A DNA stretch of 64,000 nucleotides, from contig JAEUQE010000007.1 of assembly GCA_016789785.1 (NCBI GenBank), positions 1-64,000 on the forward strand. The letters are read 5' to 3'. Every line of letters begins with the position of its first letter. The first letter of the stretch is position 1. The DNA comes from Bryobacterales bacterium. Its GTDB lineage: Bacteria; Acidobacteriota; Terriglobia; Bryobacterales; Bryobacteraceae. Both the position numbers and the translations under genes were made by a program. Below the pieces are notes generated by a model, which worked only from the letters and a program-made list of their open reading frames with translations, ran no database searches and was not told the DNA's origin. Shown piece after piece: positions 16,980-29,444 of this stretch.

Positions 16980-18452
16980 ATGGGGGACAATCCGCGTTAC
17001 CTCACAATCAAGACGGTCTTACAAAAGACCGGCGTTCACCGGCAGACCATTCACTACTACCTGCGGCGATCCGTACTGCCGCCCCCGATCCGTACCAGCC
17101 GCACTTCGTCGCTCTATCCTCCCAGCACCATCGAATTGATCCAGCTTGTGCAGACACTCCAGCGTCAGCAGCGGCTCAGCCTGGAAGAAATCGTCGAACT
17201 CTTCAAGGCCCACCACTACGACGTCCGCGGCATCCGCCATGCAGTCTCGCAACAGGCGCATGCCATGCTGGAATCGAACGCGCCGCCGCTGGTTCCGGTC
17301 GGCGATTTGATGGAGCGCCTGACCCCAACGCCGCCGCGAGATTGGCTCGACCGTGTTCTGTCGCTTGGTATTGTGCGCAGCGAGATCCGTGAAGGAAGGA
17401 AAATGCTGTCCGCCGAGGGCGTGGAGGCGATCCGCGCCGTGTGGGAGGGCGTGCACTCGGGCGCATCTCTCGATCACTTCGGTAAGCTCGCCCACTCCAT
17501 GGACAAGCAGGTGCACGACGAGTTCGCGCAGTTCGTGGCGAATCTGCAAGCGCTGTCCTCGTCACCGGAGGCCGCGCCGCAGGTGGCGAAGATCTTTTCA
17601 TGCCTCGAGCGTTTCGGAGCGCACCGCCGGCGTGATGCGCTGCAGTCCCTGTTCATGAACCGGCTGCGTCAGCCCGGCAGTCTGTTCCTCAGCCCAAACC
17701 GCACCTATGTGTTTCCCAGCCGTACGCTCTTGCAGCAGATGGGCCTCTTCCGCGAATTGGATCTCATCCTGCGAAGGCTGGATCGCAACCCCGGCGACCT
17801 GCCCACGCTGCACCAGCTCGCGCGCGCCAGCTACCTGAGCTCTGATTGGGCGAGACTGCATACCGCGGCACAGGAGATCCTTCGCCTCTCCCCGCAGGAT
17901 CCGGATGCGCAAGCGTCGTATGGCCAGGCCCTGATGTATCTCGGACGCGTACAGGAGGCTGTCTCATTCCTGGAAGACGTGATCTCGCGAGGCACAAATC
18001 CCATGGCGAAGATCCGCCTCGGACAGGCGCTCGCCAATCATGCCTATCAGACCGGGGATGCTTCCGGCTTACTCAATGCGGTGGTCCGCCGCAGCCGTCT
18101 CGCGGCCGAAGCGATTCGTGAATCGCAGAGCAATGCCGGTCTGAATCGCAAGGTGCGTCTCAACGCCATTCTCGATTCAATCTACTTCACCGATCCCCTC
18201 GGTCTGAACCGGCCCGTGGAGAAAGACGTTCTCGCCATCTACGATGAGTTCTCGGCGACGCCCTCCCGCAAACTGTCCGTGCTTGGCAGGATCTCCCTGG
18301 TGATGGCGCGCATGTATGTCACCTACGCACTGTATCTGGTGCGCCAGCAGAACAAGGATCCGAAAGCTGCTCGGCTGTTGAAGGAGATCGCGAAGATGGA
18401 CCCTGACTGCCTTCTCGTCACCCGCCGCAACGCGAGTTCCGCGAAGTCCTGA
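16980..18452 (+). CDS. MerR-type regulator fused to TPR repeats
   Basis: The product is about 490 residues. The N-terminus has a MerR winged-helix pattern, YLTIKTVLQKTGVHRQTIHY, followed by a long helical dimerisation region. A second helix-turn-helix-like stretch, RVLSLGIVRSEIREG, appears near residue 125. The C-terminal half carries TPR-like helix pairs, for example AQASYGQALMYLGRVQEAV and ARLHTAAQEILRLSPQDPDA. The combination suggests a transcription factor that senses a protein partner through its TPR part. The ATG at 16980 is favoured because the previous ATG (16971) overlaps a TATAAT box. It is convergent with the hydrolase at 18460, seven bases away. The target genes are unknown. Confidence 0.7.
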   Translation: MGDNPRYLTIKTVLQKTGVHRQTIHYYLRRSVLPPPIRTSRTSSLYPPSTIELIQLVQTLQRQQRLSLEEIVELFKAHHYDVRGIRHAVSQQAHAMLESNAPPLVPVGDLMERLTPTPPRDWLDRVLSLGIVRSEIREGRKMLSAEGVEAIRAVWEGVHSGASLDHFGKLAHSMDKQVHDEFAQFVANLQALSSSPEAAPQVAKIFSCLERFGAHRRRDALQSLFMNRLRQPGSLFLSPNRTYVFPSRTLLQQMGLFRELDLILRRLDRNPGDLPTLHQLARASYLSSDWARLHTAAQEILRLSPQDPDAQASYGQALMYLGRVQEAVSFLEDVISRGTNPMAKIRLGQALANHAYQTGDASGLLNAVVRRSRLAAEAIRESQSNAGLNRKVRLNAILDSIYFTDPLGLNRPVEKDVLAIYDEFSATPSRKLSVLGRISLVMARMYVTYALYLVRQQNKDPKAARLLKEIAKMDPDCLLVTRRNASSAKS

Positions 18453-18459
18453 AGGCCGC

Positions 18460-19188
18460 TCACTTCGGCAACGCGAGAATCCACTGCGCGATCACACGGA
18501 GCGTCTCCGCCGGGGCCTGAAGATGCGGCTCGTGCGCGCAGTCTGGAAGGATTACTCGAGTTACGGGTCCTGTGCAGTTCTCCTGGATCGCGCTCACCTG
18601 CGCAAGAGTGCCGTATTCATCATCGGCGCCCTGCAATGCGAGCACCGGGCATTGCACGTCGCGCATGCGGGCGCTGATGTCCCAATCATCAAAGGATGGG
18701 GCAAGCCAGGCGCCCGCCCAGTGCCAGAACAGTGCGTCGGCCTTGGATCCGTGATAGCGGCGAAGCCGTGCGCGCAGACTGGAATGATTCGCGGCAGCGA
18801 TCCGTACGCCCGCGCGAGTGACATCTTCCACAAAGAGGTGCGCGGCCATCGAAACGACACCAATGGGCCGTGGAGCGCGGTTCGACGCGGCATGCAGCAG
18901 GGCGATACTCGCCCCGTCACTATGGCCAACCAGGATCACTTCGTCGAGTTGTTGCTCCGCAAGATACTGTGCGAAACGCTCCGCTTCGCTTTCCAGATAG
19001 CGCAACGGCCGCGGCGGCGCAGGATCGGACAACCCGTGCCCTTCGCGATCGATCAATAGAGCAGGAAGCTCCACCTGGGCGCAGAGCATTGCTGGAAACG
19101 TGCGCCATTGCGCAATGCTTCCAAGTCCGTGATGCAGAAACACCAGCACGGGAGAAGACCGGCGCGAATCGATGCGTTCGACATGCAT
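18460..19188 (-). CDS. Alpha/beta hydrolase
   Basis: The product has 242 residues of the alpha/beta-hydrolase fold. The oxyanion-hole segment is LVFLHHGLGSIAQW, the nucleophile elbow is VGHSDGAS with the serine near residue 94, an acid candidate lies in LQGADDEYG, and the histidine is in PDCAHEPHLQAP near the C-terminus. A cap region follows strand 6. The substrate is not predictable; small esters, lactones or peptidic amides are all possible. It starts 29 bases from the divergent deaminase gene, so the two share a short promoter region. Confidence 0.8.
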   Translation of the reverse strand: MHVERIDSRRSSPVLVFLHHGLGSIAQWRTFPAMLCAQVELPALLIDREGHGLSDPAPPRPLRYLESEAERFAQYLAEQQLDEVILVGHSDGASIALLHAASNRAPRPIGVVSMAAHLFVEDVTRAGVRIAAANHSSLRARLRRYHGSKADALFWHWAGAWLAPSFDDWDISARMRDVQCPVLALQGADDEYGTLAQVSAIQENCTGPVTRVILPDCAHEPHLQAPAETLRVIAQWILALPK

Positions 19189-19204
19189 TGGGCGAATTCC
19201 AAAT

Positions 19205-19210
19205 TATAAT
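19205..19210 (+). promoter_or_regulatory. TATAAT -10 box before the deaminase gene
   Basis: A perfect TATAAT lies eight bases before the GTG start of the deaminase gene, in the 29-bp divergent gap. Initiation would be at or next to the start codon, again suggesting a leaderless or near-leaderless transcript. No good -35 hexamer is seen at standard spacing. Confidence 0.35.
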
Positions 19211-19217
19211 CAGGCTT

Positions 19218-19688
19218 GTGAACCCTGCATTCATGGCGCGTGCGATTGAGCTCGCTCTTGAGAATGTCCGCACAGGCCGTGGCGGACCGTTCGGCGCAGT
19301 CGTGGTGAAGGACGGCGTGATCATCGGAGAAGGTGCGAACTCCGTCATCCCCTTGATTGATCCGACGGCACACGCCGAAGTCGTAGCGTTGCGGAACGCG
19401 TGCGCCAAGCTCGGAGTGTTTCATATTCCCGGCAGCGAAGTGTACACGAGTTGCGAACCTTGCCCCATGTGTCTCGGCGCGATCTATTGGGCTCACGTGG
19501 ACCGGGTCTACTTCGCGGCCACCAAGGATCAGGCGGCCGAGGCTGACTTCGATGATTCGTTCATCTACCGGCAAATTGAGATTGCACCGGAGCAGCGATC
19601 GATCCCGATGCTTCATGTCGATGCCGGCGAAGATGCCCTGCGCCCCTTCGCCGAATGGTTGAAGAAGCCTGATCGCATTCGATACTGA
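19218..19688 (+). CDS. guaD: Guanine deaminase (GuaD-type, cytidine-deaminase fold)
   Basis: The product has 156 residues. The zinc site is DPTAHAEVVAL (His ligand and catalytic Glu) plus SCEPCPMCLGAIYWA (two Cys ligands). The stretch AAEADFDDSFIYRQI with a C-terminal RIRY matches the domain-swapped guanine deaminase of Bacillus rather than tRNA adenosine deaminase. It would convert guanine to xanthine in purine salvage. The GTG at 19218 is chosen because it sits after a TATAAT box and gives the usual family length. The ATG at 19233 is an alternative. It is convergent with glnD across 164 bases. Confidence 0.85.
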   Translation: MNPAFMARAIELALENVRTGRGGPFGAVVVKDGVIIGEGANSVIPLIDPTAHAEVVALRNACAKLGVFHIPGSEVYTSCEPCPMCLGAIYWAHVDRVYFAATKDQAAEADFDDSFIYRQIEIAPEQRSIPMLHVDAGEDALRPFAEWLKKPDRIRY

Positions 19689-19852
19689 GCGAATCTGGAT
19701 GAAGATCAACCCGGAGCCAGGAAGCTTCGCGAAGCTGGACGCAAGCTTGCAGGACCGGGAGGATCTGCCTCGCAATGCTCGCAGTCGCGCACGCTGCGGC
19801 CTGCCGTGAAATGGCGCGCCGGACGGGCATGTGAGCGCTATGCGCGAGCCCG

Positions 19853-22661
<2,809 letters not shown>

Positions 22662-22673
22662 TCACTCTCCTAA

Positions 22674-24047
22674 TCAGGCCTCCAGATTATAGGCTTCTTC
22701 ACCGTGCATGCTGAGGTCGAGACCCTGCGTCTCCTGCTCGGAATCCACCCGAATTCCGGTGACCATGTCGCAGATCTTCAGGATGATCAGCGTTCCTACG
22801 ATTGCCAGAACCCATGCGATCGCGCTGCCGATGATCTGGTTGACGATCTGACCTCCGTTTCCGTCAACAAGCCCGAGCGGGAGCGGGTTGCCGGCCGAGT
22901 CCTTCAGAGCGTTGTTGATCTCGTTGGTTGCGAATACGCCAGTCAGAATCGCACCGAGAGTGCCGCCTGCGCCGTGTACACCAAAGGCATCCAAGGAGTC
23001 ATCATACCCGAGTTTCTGTTTTAGAATCGCGACCATGAAGTAGCAGACGAGTCCGGCGATCAGACCGATCACCAGAGCGGGCATCGGTTTCACAAAGCCC
23101 GAGCCGGGTGTGATGGCGACCAGCCCGGCCACCGCACCAGAGACTCCACCGAGCACGGAGGGTTTGCCGTTGTGCATCCACTCCGCGAGCAACCAGCCGA
23201 TGGCTGCCGCCGCCGCACCGAAGTGTGTCGCCACAAATGCACTGGTGGCGAGACCGCCGGCGCCAAGCGCGCTGCCCGCGTTGAATCCGAACCAACCCAC
23301 CCAGAGCAGACAGGCCCCTATGAAGCTGAGCACAAGATTGTGCGGCTTCATGGGTTCCGAGCCGTAGCCTTTGCGCTTGCCAAGATAAATCGCACACACC
23401 AGCGCCGAAACGCCCGATGTAATGTGCACCACGGTGCCGCCCGCGAAATCAAAGCAGGGAATACTGCCCCCGAGAAACGCGTTTAACAAGCCGCCCTTGC
23501 CCCACACCATGTGAGCCATCGGGAAGTAGACAATGGTCACCCACAGGGTCATGAACAGGAGCATTCCGCTGAACTTCATCCGTTCGGCGAATGCGCCCGT
23601 GATCAGCGCGGGAGTGATGATGGCGAACATCAACTGGAACACCATGAAGGTCTGGTGCGGAATGGTGGCGGCGTAATCGGTGTTGGGCGCGGAGCCGACC
23701 CCATTCAGCATCAGGTAACGCATGTCGCCCAGAATCGAACTTCCCTCTCCGAACGCGAGGCTATATCCGAAAAGGGCCCAGAGGACAGTCACCAGAGCCA
23801 TCATGATGAAGCTCTGCATCATTGTTCCGAGTACGTTCTTCTTTCGAACCAGGCCGCCATAGAAAAGGGCGAGACCCGGTCCCGTCATCATCAGCACCAA
23901 CGCGGAGCTGGTGAGCATCCAGGCGTTATCTCCAGACGATTGTGCCGAGGCAACAGCCGACTCAAGAGCGGCAATCTTTTCCGGCGGAACAGTCTGGGCG
24001 GAACATGTGGCTGCCAGGGCGGCGCCAAAAGGGAGAAGTTTGGACAT
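22674..24047 (-). CDS. amt: Ammonium transporter
   Basis: The product has 457 residues with a signal-like N-terminus and eleven predicted membrane helices. Family signatures include FYGGLVRKKNVLGTMMQS near residue 65, DFAGGTVVHITSG near 200 with one of the pore histidines, and GVHGAGGTLGAI near 350 with the other. It conducts ammonium/ammonia across the inner membrane. A GAGGTAACT site precedes the ATG. It is the first gene of amt-glnB-glnD and is divergent from a porin. I looked for a sigma-54 -24/-12 element in the 273-base gap and did not find a convincing one. Confidence 0.92.
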   Translation of the reverse strand: MSKLLPFGAALAATCSAQTVPPEKIAALESAVASAQSSGDNAWMLTSSALVLMMTGPGLALFYGGLVRKKNVLGTMMQSFIMMALVTVLWALFGYSLAFGEGSSILGDMRYLMLNGVGSAPNTDYAATIPHQTFMVFQLMFAIITPALITGAFAERMKFSGMLLFMTLWVTIVYFPMAHMVWGKGGLLNAFLGGSIPCFDFAGGTVVHITSGVSALVCAIYLGKRKGYGSEPMKPHNLVLSFIGACLLWVGWFGFNAGSALGAGGLATSAFVATHFGAAAAAIGWLLAEWMHNGKPSVLGGVSGAVAGLVAITPGSGFVKPMPALVIGLIAGLVCYFMVAILKQKLGYDDSLDAFGVHGAGGTLGAILTGVFATNEINNALKDSAGNPLPLGLVDGNGGQIVNQIIGSAIAWVLAIVGTLIILKICDMVTGIRVDSEQETQGLDLSMHGEEAYNLEA

Positions 24048-24320
24048 GGAGTTACCTCGAGTCAGGATGAACTGGTCCTACTCATCATGCCTACGTCCTA
24101 ACCTACAGACAATTCAAACGTTTCTATCAGGCAGATCAAAAATTCTGATTGAGATCGGGAGTGCCCGCTTTTTCATAGGCTTGTAGGAATTCCCCTCATT
24201 GTCTATCAACTCCATCAAAATTTCCTATTGGCTGTCACTGGTTTGACACGCGTAGACTCGGGGAAGCCACAAGGGCGCCACGTCGACGCTCCAACAGCGA
24301 ATCCCGTCCGGAGCTATTAA

Positions 24321-25442
24321 ATGTCCCTATCCAAGTTGACACTTACCGCTGCGGCTGTCTCGATCATGGCTTTTGGCCAGACGCAAAGCAGCCAGACTCC
24401 CGCACCGCCGCCACCGGCCCCGCCAGCGTGGTCAGCCGGTCCTATCGACTTTAGCGGCTTAATCGACGGATACTATTCGTTCAACGCCAATCACCCGGCC
24501 TCGCGCACCAACAACCTGCGCAACTTCGACGTTCGTGCGAATCAGTTCAGCCTCAACATGGCCAAGCTCGAGCTGCAGCATGCCGCCGATCCCGTCGGCT
24601 TCCGCCTCGACCTCGGCTTTGGCCGGGCGTTCGATCTTTTTCACGCCACGGAGCCGATGAAGGACGGCGCGGCCATCATGCGACACATTCCGCAGGCTTA
24701 TGTGACAGTGGCGCCCAAGAGTTGGAACGGGTTCACGTTCGACTTCGGAAAGTTCTACACGAGTGCCGGCGCGGAACTCACGGAAACTCATCTTGCCTGG
24801 AACTACTCACGCGCTCTCCTCTACGCCAACGGCCCCTACTATCACTTTGGCGCCCGTATGAGCAAGCCTCTCACGAGCTGGTTCACCGCCGGCTTCCAGG
24901 TGATCAACGGCTGGAACAACGTGGAAGACAACAACAGCGGCAAGACCCTCGGCTTTACCACTGCCATGACAAGTAAGAAGGTGTCGTGGTTCAACAACTA
25001 CTATGTGGGTCCCGAGAAGACCGCGACGAATGACGGCATCCGCCACTTCTGGGACACGGTGCTGAACCTCAATCCCACCGAGAAGGCCAGCTTCTATGTG
25101 AACTTTGACTACGGTGTCGACAAGGTAAAGGGCGGCCAGGATAACGACTGGTGGGGCGTTTCGTTCGCCCATCGCTATGCCGTGAATGACTGGTTCGCTC
25201 TCGCGCCCCGCTTCGAGGTCTACGATGATCGCAAGGGCTTCATCACCGGCGTGGCACAGCAGTTGAAGGAATTCACCATGACGGCGGAATTCAAGATGAA
25301 GGAAGGCTTCCTGACCCGGGCGGAGTATCGCCGGGACTGGTCGAATCAGCCTTACTTCGACCGCGGCAATGAACTGGCATCCTCCAAAGCGCAGAGCACT
25401 TTCCTGCTGGGTGTGGTGGCTTACTTCGGGCCGAAGCGGTAG
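24321..25442 (+). CDS. Outer-membrane beta-barrel porin (OmpL/BBP2-like)
   Basis: The product has 373 residues with a signal peptide (MSLSKLTLTAAAVSIMAFG), a proline-rich linker, then alternating amphipathic strands typical of an outer-membrane barrel and a terminal VVAYFGPKR. Conserved pieces such as LIDGYYSFNANHP, NQFSLNMAKLEL and GFRLDLGFGRAFDLFHATEP match the putative beta-barrel porin-2 family as I remember it. CGGAG seven bases before the ATG supports the start. Its divergence from amt suggests a role in uptake of nitrogen compounds through the outer membrane, which is an inference. Confidence 0.78.
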   Translation: MSLSKLTLTAAAVSIMAFGQTQSSQTPAPPPPAPPAWSAGPIDFSGLIDGYYSFNANHPASRTNNLRNFDVRANQFSLNMAKLELQHAADPVGFRLDLGFGRAFDLFHATEPMKDGAAIMRHIPQAYVTVAPKSWNGFTFDFGKFYTSAGAELTETHLAWNYSRALLYANGPYYHFGARMSKPLTSWFTAGFQVINGWNNVEDNNSGKTLGFTTAMTSKKVSWFNNYYVGPEKTATNDGIRHFWDTVLNLNPTEKASFYVNFDYGVDKVKGGQDNDWWGVSFAHRYAVNDWFALAPRFEVYDDRKGFITGVAQQLKEFTMTAEFKMKEGFLTRAEYRRDWSNQPYFDRGNELASSKAQSTFLLGVVAYFGPKR

Positions 25443-25460
25443 CCAACGGACTCACATGAT

Positions 25461-25489
25461 GCGGCCACTGCCTTCGGGTCAGAGGCCGC
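25461..25489. terminator. TTCG-loop hairpin between convergent genes
   Basis: GCGGCC (25461-25466) pairs with GGCCGC (25484-25489). Inside, CTG pairs with CAG and CC with GG around a TTCG tetraloop. It sits between the convergent porin and the 170-residue hypothetical gene. A weak T-rich tail follows on the plus strand, so it probably serves as a bidirectional terminator. Confidence 0.5.
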
Positions 25490-25512
25490 GTCTCCCTGTT
25501 ACCGCCTCCCGG

Positions 25513-26025
25513 TTACCGCCTCCCGGTCCCGCGCCTCCTCGGATCCCGTAGACGTTTGCGCCGGTTGACCATGCGATTGTGCCCGGACTCAGACGAATGG
25601 CCGCCACGTTCGACAGAATCGCGGAACATCTCGTAATGGCGCTTGAGCCGCGCCACGTAGTCTTGCGATTCCGTCATGGAGCGAAAGAACTCCAGGAGAG
25701 CCGGGGCGTACTGGCTCTGTTCGTTGAGTTCATCAAGACTCGGGCCTTTCATCTCGAAGGGATCGGCTTCCGGACCCGCCCACCTTCGGTAATACTCTGG
25801 CTTCTCCCACCCATAGCCGATCGTCGCCCAGACCTTGTTCCACCCGGTTTCGGGCCGAAGTACGCAGATGATGACGCGACGGCAGTCGCACCCGGCCTCA
25901 TCGCAGTACAGCTCAAAGAAGCCATACTCCCCAGCCGGTATCGGGCCGTCAGACAGCACTTTGATCATACGGGTCTCCCGCGGACCCAGCTCCGGGAAAC
26001 GGGACATGAACGGAACCATCGGCAT
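25513..26025 (-). CDS. Conserved hypothetical protein with CDC motif
   Basis: The product is about 170 residues, starting MPMVPFMSRFPELG. A GAGG site six bases upstream decides this start over the GTG at 26079. The segment YGFFELYCDEAGCDCRRVII is striking: three closely spaced cysteines could bind a metal. A tryptophan/tyrosine-rich part (WATIGYGWEKPEYYRRW) follows, then a helical part and a very basic C-terminus (RRKRLRDPRRRG). I do not recognise a named family. A 14-bp unit is tandemly duplicated at 25498-25525, covering the stop codon, so the C-terminus may vary between strains. Confidence 0.65.
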   Translation of the reverse strand: MPMVPFMSRFPELGPRETRMIKVLSDGPIPAGEYGFFELYCDEAGCDCRRVIICVLRPETGWNKVWATIGYGWEKPEYYRRWAGPEADPFEMKGPSLDELNEQSQYAPALLEFFRSMTESQDYVARLKRHYEMFRDSVERGGHSSESGHNRMVNRRKRLRDPRRRGTGRR

Positions 26026-26106
26026 GCGGCACCTCGACTGGGCGGGTCCGCCGCCCGTCTTCATGTTGGATTGTCTCACGGGCTGAATTTTCGTGCTGCG
26101 CGATCC

Positions 26107-29100
26107 TCAGAACGTGAACTTCAGAGCGAGCTGGAAAATCCGCGCTGCGTCCGCGGAAGTGATGATTCCCATGGCAGGGGTTCCCACTGTCGCACCCGGA
26201 AAGCCGAATCCCGGCGTGTTAGTCACATTGAACCCCTCCGCACGAAAATCGAGGCGATAGCGCTCGGTGAAGGGAAACGACTTGGCGAGCATCACGTCGA
26301 AGTTGACTCTGCCGGGAGCACGCAGCACGTTTCGAGGAGAATTGCCGAATTGATAGATGAGCGGGTTGACGAACGCGGATGTGTCGTACCACCGGTCAAT
26401 GCCGCGCTGATCGCGGTCCAGCTTTCCGTCGCCAACGCGGTTTGCGCGCTGGCGGCCACCCAGGGAGTTCGTCGTGTTCGCGGTGCTGTCGACTCCAAAG
26501 GGCAAACCACTGCGAAGCAGCATCAGTCCGCCAATTTGCCAGGCTCCCAACGTCCGGACCAGACGGCTGCCGCTCCGCATCCAGGGCAGTTCGTAGTTGT
26601 AGCTGAGCACCATTCGATGCGCCTGATCGTCAGCCGCCAGCGACCGCTCGCCTCTCATGTCATAGATATTCTGCAGACGGAACGAAGAACTAATGTCGGG
26701 ATTGTCGCCTGGAAAGAGTCCTGATCCATTGTCGAGCGACTTCGACCAGGTATAGGAGAGAAGGTAGCTGAGCCCGCTTCGGAACCGCTGCTCGGTCTTG
26801 AGCTGTAGCGAGTGGTAAATCGACGAGACGCCAAACGAATTGTAGGCGATGTTCTGGAACTCCGGGAAGGGCCGGCGTTGCTGCGGCGAAAGCCCGCCAA
26901 ACCGGTCGGGAGGTCCAAGCAGTTCCGGCCGGATCTGGTTCAGGTTGCCGCCTGGTGTGTAGAGGTGTGTACCCTTGGTTCCCGCATATGCGACCTCAAC
27001 GGCCATCCCTTGCTGAATCTCCCGTTGAATGGTGAAGTTCCAACTCTGCATGTAGGGCGCGCGGGACTCCCGGTCGAAATAGACGATCTCACCCGCGGTT
27101 CTGCCGGTACGATCGAAGTCCGAAGGCAGTAAAGGGAAGGCGCTCAAGGTGAAGAGGACTTCGTTCGGGAAGCGGGTCGGCGGAATCGCCACCGAACGGG
27201 CAAATGGAAACGGCGCTTCCAGCGGAGTACCCGGATTGCTGGCTACCGGCGCCGAGGCATAGTAAATGCCATAACCGGCACGCACCACCATCCGCGGCGA
27301 AATGCTGTAGGCAAGGCCAAAGCGTGGGCCGAAGTTCATCCAGTCGTTCTTGTAGAAATGGCGAGGCGCGCCGTTCTCGCCCGCGAAATCCAGAGTGCGC
27401 CTTTCCGGATTGAGGCTGGTGAGGCGGTTGAACTTCTCCACATAGTGGAAGGCGGGTTCGTACCGGAGACCGAAATTCAACGTCAGCCGCGACGTGATAC
27501 GAACATCGTCCTGCACATAGAAATCGTACGAAGGGAACGAAAGATACGTGGAGACGCCTGGCAGAAGCTGCAGACCGCTCCCCGCGCCAAGCAGGAAGCT
27601 GGCGACTGCATCACCGGACCGGCTGTTCGTCGAGATACCGGTCTGCAGTGGTCCGAAACTGAACTCGCCCGACGGATTCGTCGGATTGAAGTTGTTCATG
27701 AAGCTCCGCCGGAAATCAAAGCCGAATTTCAAATAGTGGCTGCCACGAATCCACGTGGTGTTGTTCAGCAATTGGAATCCCGTGGTACGAAGCAGTCCAG
27801 GACGGCTGCGATCGTTGCCGATGGAGGCAAAGCCGGTAATGTTGATGCGCGGGAACACATCCTGAGGCACATTCGGCACGCCGAGCTGGCTTGGCCAGTC
27901 CTGACCCCAAGTAGGCGCGGTGTTCTCGGAATATACGCGATTCAGCCCTGCGCGAACTTCGGTGATCAGTGTTGGCCGAAGCGTATGGAGATAGCTGATC
28001 ACCGCGTTCTGTTGCCGCCCCGCGGACGGATAGTTCGACGGATTGCCTGGGCCAGGAAACGTGGGAGAGGGAGTGTTGAGGTTGTCACCGATGGAGTAGC
28101 GTCCCATCAGCTTAGCGGTGTTCCCGATGGAGTGGTCAATGCGGATGTCGCCCTGATCCGCGCCGTTCTTGCCGGGACCGGCCAGCACGTAATTTCGCGC
28201 GATCCCTGGTCCGTTGGGCAATGGATAATACCCGATGATCCTGGCCGCTGCCGGGTCAAATCGGCTGCGCGCGATCTGATTATTGGGAATGGGATCGCGC
28301 AGCACTTGCGAGCCTTCGATGCGCGTGCTGGCGGGGTCGTAGATCGGGTTGAAGCCGCGGAAGTCGCCGTTGCGGAGCGGTTCTGTTGGCACCGCCGACG
28401 TGCGCACAGAGGCGGTGCGCACCCGCGTTCCCTGCCAGTCTGCAAAAAAGAAAGTGCGGTCCCGCCGGATCGGCCCCCCTACCGCGAAACCGAATTGGTT
28501 CTGTCGAAGAACCGGCTTTCGATCCGCGGGGTTCGCAAAGAAGTTCCTGGCATTGAGGGCGTCATTGCGGAGGAACTCGAACAGCACTCCATGGAAACCA
28601 TTGGTGCCGCTCTTGATTGTGGCGAGGATCACGCCCCCGCCACTGCGCCCATACTCCGCCGAGAAGCTGTTCGTGACGACCTTGAATTCCTGTAGAGCAT
28701 CGACCATGGGCGTGTAACTGACCCCGCCGTTCTTCACGTTGACGGCGGTGATGCCGTCGAGTTGGATTTCGTTCATGCGGTTCCGGCCGCCATTGATCCG
28801 CGCCGATGCGCCGCTCGTGGAGCCTGACGTTCCTTCCGCAACCCCCGGCACCAGCCCGATCAGGTTGAAGGCGCCTCGGCCGTTCAACGGGAGATTCACG
28901 ATCTTGGTGTTGTCGATTACCTGGCCCAGCGAGCCCGTTTCGGACTGGACGACGGGGGCGGGCGCCGTCACCTCGATCACCTCCGACGTGGCTCCGAGGA
29001 CAAGTTTCACGTCAACTCGCGCCCGCTGGTCGATCTGCAGCGAGATACCGTCCTGCACCGCTTTCCGGAATCCTGAAGCCTCCACCGATACCCGGTACAT

Positions 29101-29319
29101 TCCGGGCCGGAGGTTCGGAACATAGTAGAGTCCGGTCTCCGCGGTTTTCACCCGGACTGTTTCATTTGTCGCGATATTCGTGATTGCCACATCCGCCCCG
29201 GGAACCGACGCTCCCGAAGGATCCGTGACCGTTCCGAGAAGAGTTCCGGTAAAGCTGGCCTGGCCAAGCAGACAGACCGGCAGGAAACAAAAAGCAAGGG
29301 CTGTGACGAGTAGACGCAT
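26107..29319 (-). CDS. Oar-like TonB-dependent receptor with carboxypeptidase-regulatory-like domain
   Basis: The product has 1070 residues and is an outer-membrane beta-barrel receptor. Starting at MRLLVTALAF, with AAGGAGG immediately upstream, it has a signal peptide, then an Ig-like carboxypeptidase-regulatory domain (GTVTDPSGASVPGADVAI, residues about 25-110). A plug follows with VIDNTKIVNLPLNGRG near 130 and a long barrel ending in a terminal phenylalanine (LALKFTF). This type is greatly expanded in Acidobacteriota and probably imports or binds large glycans or their products. The divergent membrane-anchored regulator at 29445 likely controls it. The frame is intact. Confidence 0.9.
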   Translation of the reverse strand: MRLLVTALAFCFLPVCLLGQASFTGTLLGTVTDPSGASVPGADVAITNIATNETVRVKTAETGLYYVPNLRPGMYRVSVEASGFRKAVQDGISLQIDQRARVDVKLVLGATSEVIEVTAPAPVVQSETGSLGQVIDNTKIVNLPLNGRGAFNLIGLVPGVAEGTSGSTSGASARINGGRNRMNEIQLDGITAVNVKNGGVSYTPMVDALQEFKVVTNSFSAEYGRSGGGVILATIKSGTNGFHGVLFEFLRNDALNARNFFANPADRKPVLRQNQFGFAVGGPIRRDRTFFFADWQGTRVRTASVRTSAVPTEPLRNGDFRGFNPIYDPASTRIEGSQVLRDPIPNNQIARSRFDPAAARIIGYYPLPNGPGIARNYVLAGPGKNGADQGDIRIDHSIGNTAKLMGRYSIGDNLNTPSPTFPGPGNPSNYPSAGRQQNAVISYLHTLRPTLITEVRAGLNRVYSENTAPTWGQDWPSQLGVPNVPQDVFPRINITGFASIGNDRSRPGLLRTTGFQLLNNTTWIRGSHYLKFGFDFRRSFMNNFNPTNPSGEFSFGPLQTGISTNSRSGDAVASFLLGAGSGLQLLPGVSTYLSFPSYDFYVQDDVRITSRLTLNFGLRYEPAFHYVEKFNRLTSLNPERRTLDFAGENGAPRHFYKNDWMNFGPRFGLAYSISPRMVVRAGYGIYYASAPVASNPGTPLEAPFPFARSVAIPPTRFPNEVLFTLSAFPLLPSDFDRTGRTAGEIVYFDRESRAPYMQSWNFTIQREIQQGMAVEVAYAGTKGTHLYTPGGNLNQIRPELLGPPDRFGGLSPQQRRPFPEFQNIAYNSFGVSSIYHSLQLKTEQRFRSGLSYLLSYTWSKSLDNGSGLFPGDNPDISSSFRLQNIYDMRGERSLAADDQAHRMVLSYNYELPWMRSGSRLVRTLGAWQIGGLMLLRSGLPFGVDSTANTTNSLGGRQRANRVGDGKLDRDQRGIDRWYDTSAFVNPLIYQFGNSPRNVLRAPGRVNFDVMLAKSFPFTERYRLDFRAEGFNVTNTPGFGFPGATVGTPAMGIITSADAARIFQLALKFTF

Positions 29320-29444
29320 GGATCCTCCTTGGGAACGCACCTGAGCATTTCCGATGAACTCAGTCTGGATTCGAATCCCCAGGAAGTCAATGGCGTTACG
29401 GTATGATACGCCGAGTAACACGGTTGTATACTGAGGGCGAGCCT

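Noticed and set aside
19723..19736. 14-bp perfect palindrome AGCTTCGCGAAGCT between guaD and glnD as terminator
   Set aside because: The stem could be only five pairs with a four-base loop and there is no T-run; it is too weak to call.
24048..24320. Sigma-54 promoter upstream of amt
   Set aside because: A GGGCAC-like half was seen, but no GC-containing -12 element at the correct spacing follows.
27358..28695. 445-codon plus-strand frame opposite the TonB receptor
   Set aside because: It is antisense to an unmistakable receptor with signal peptide, plug and barrel.
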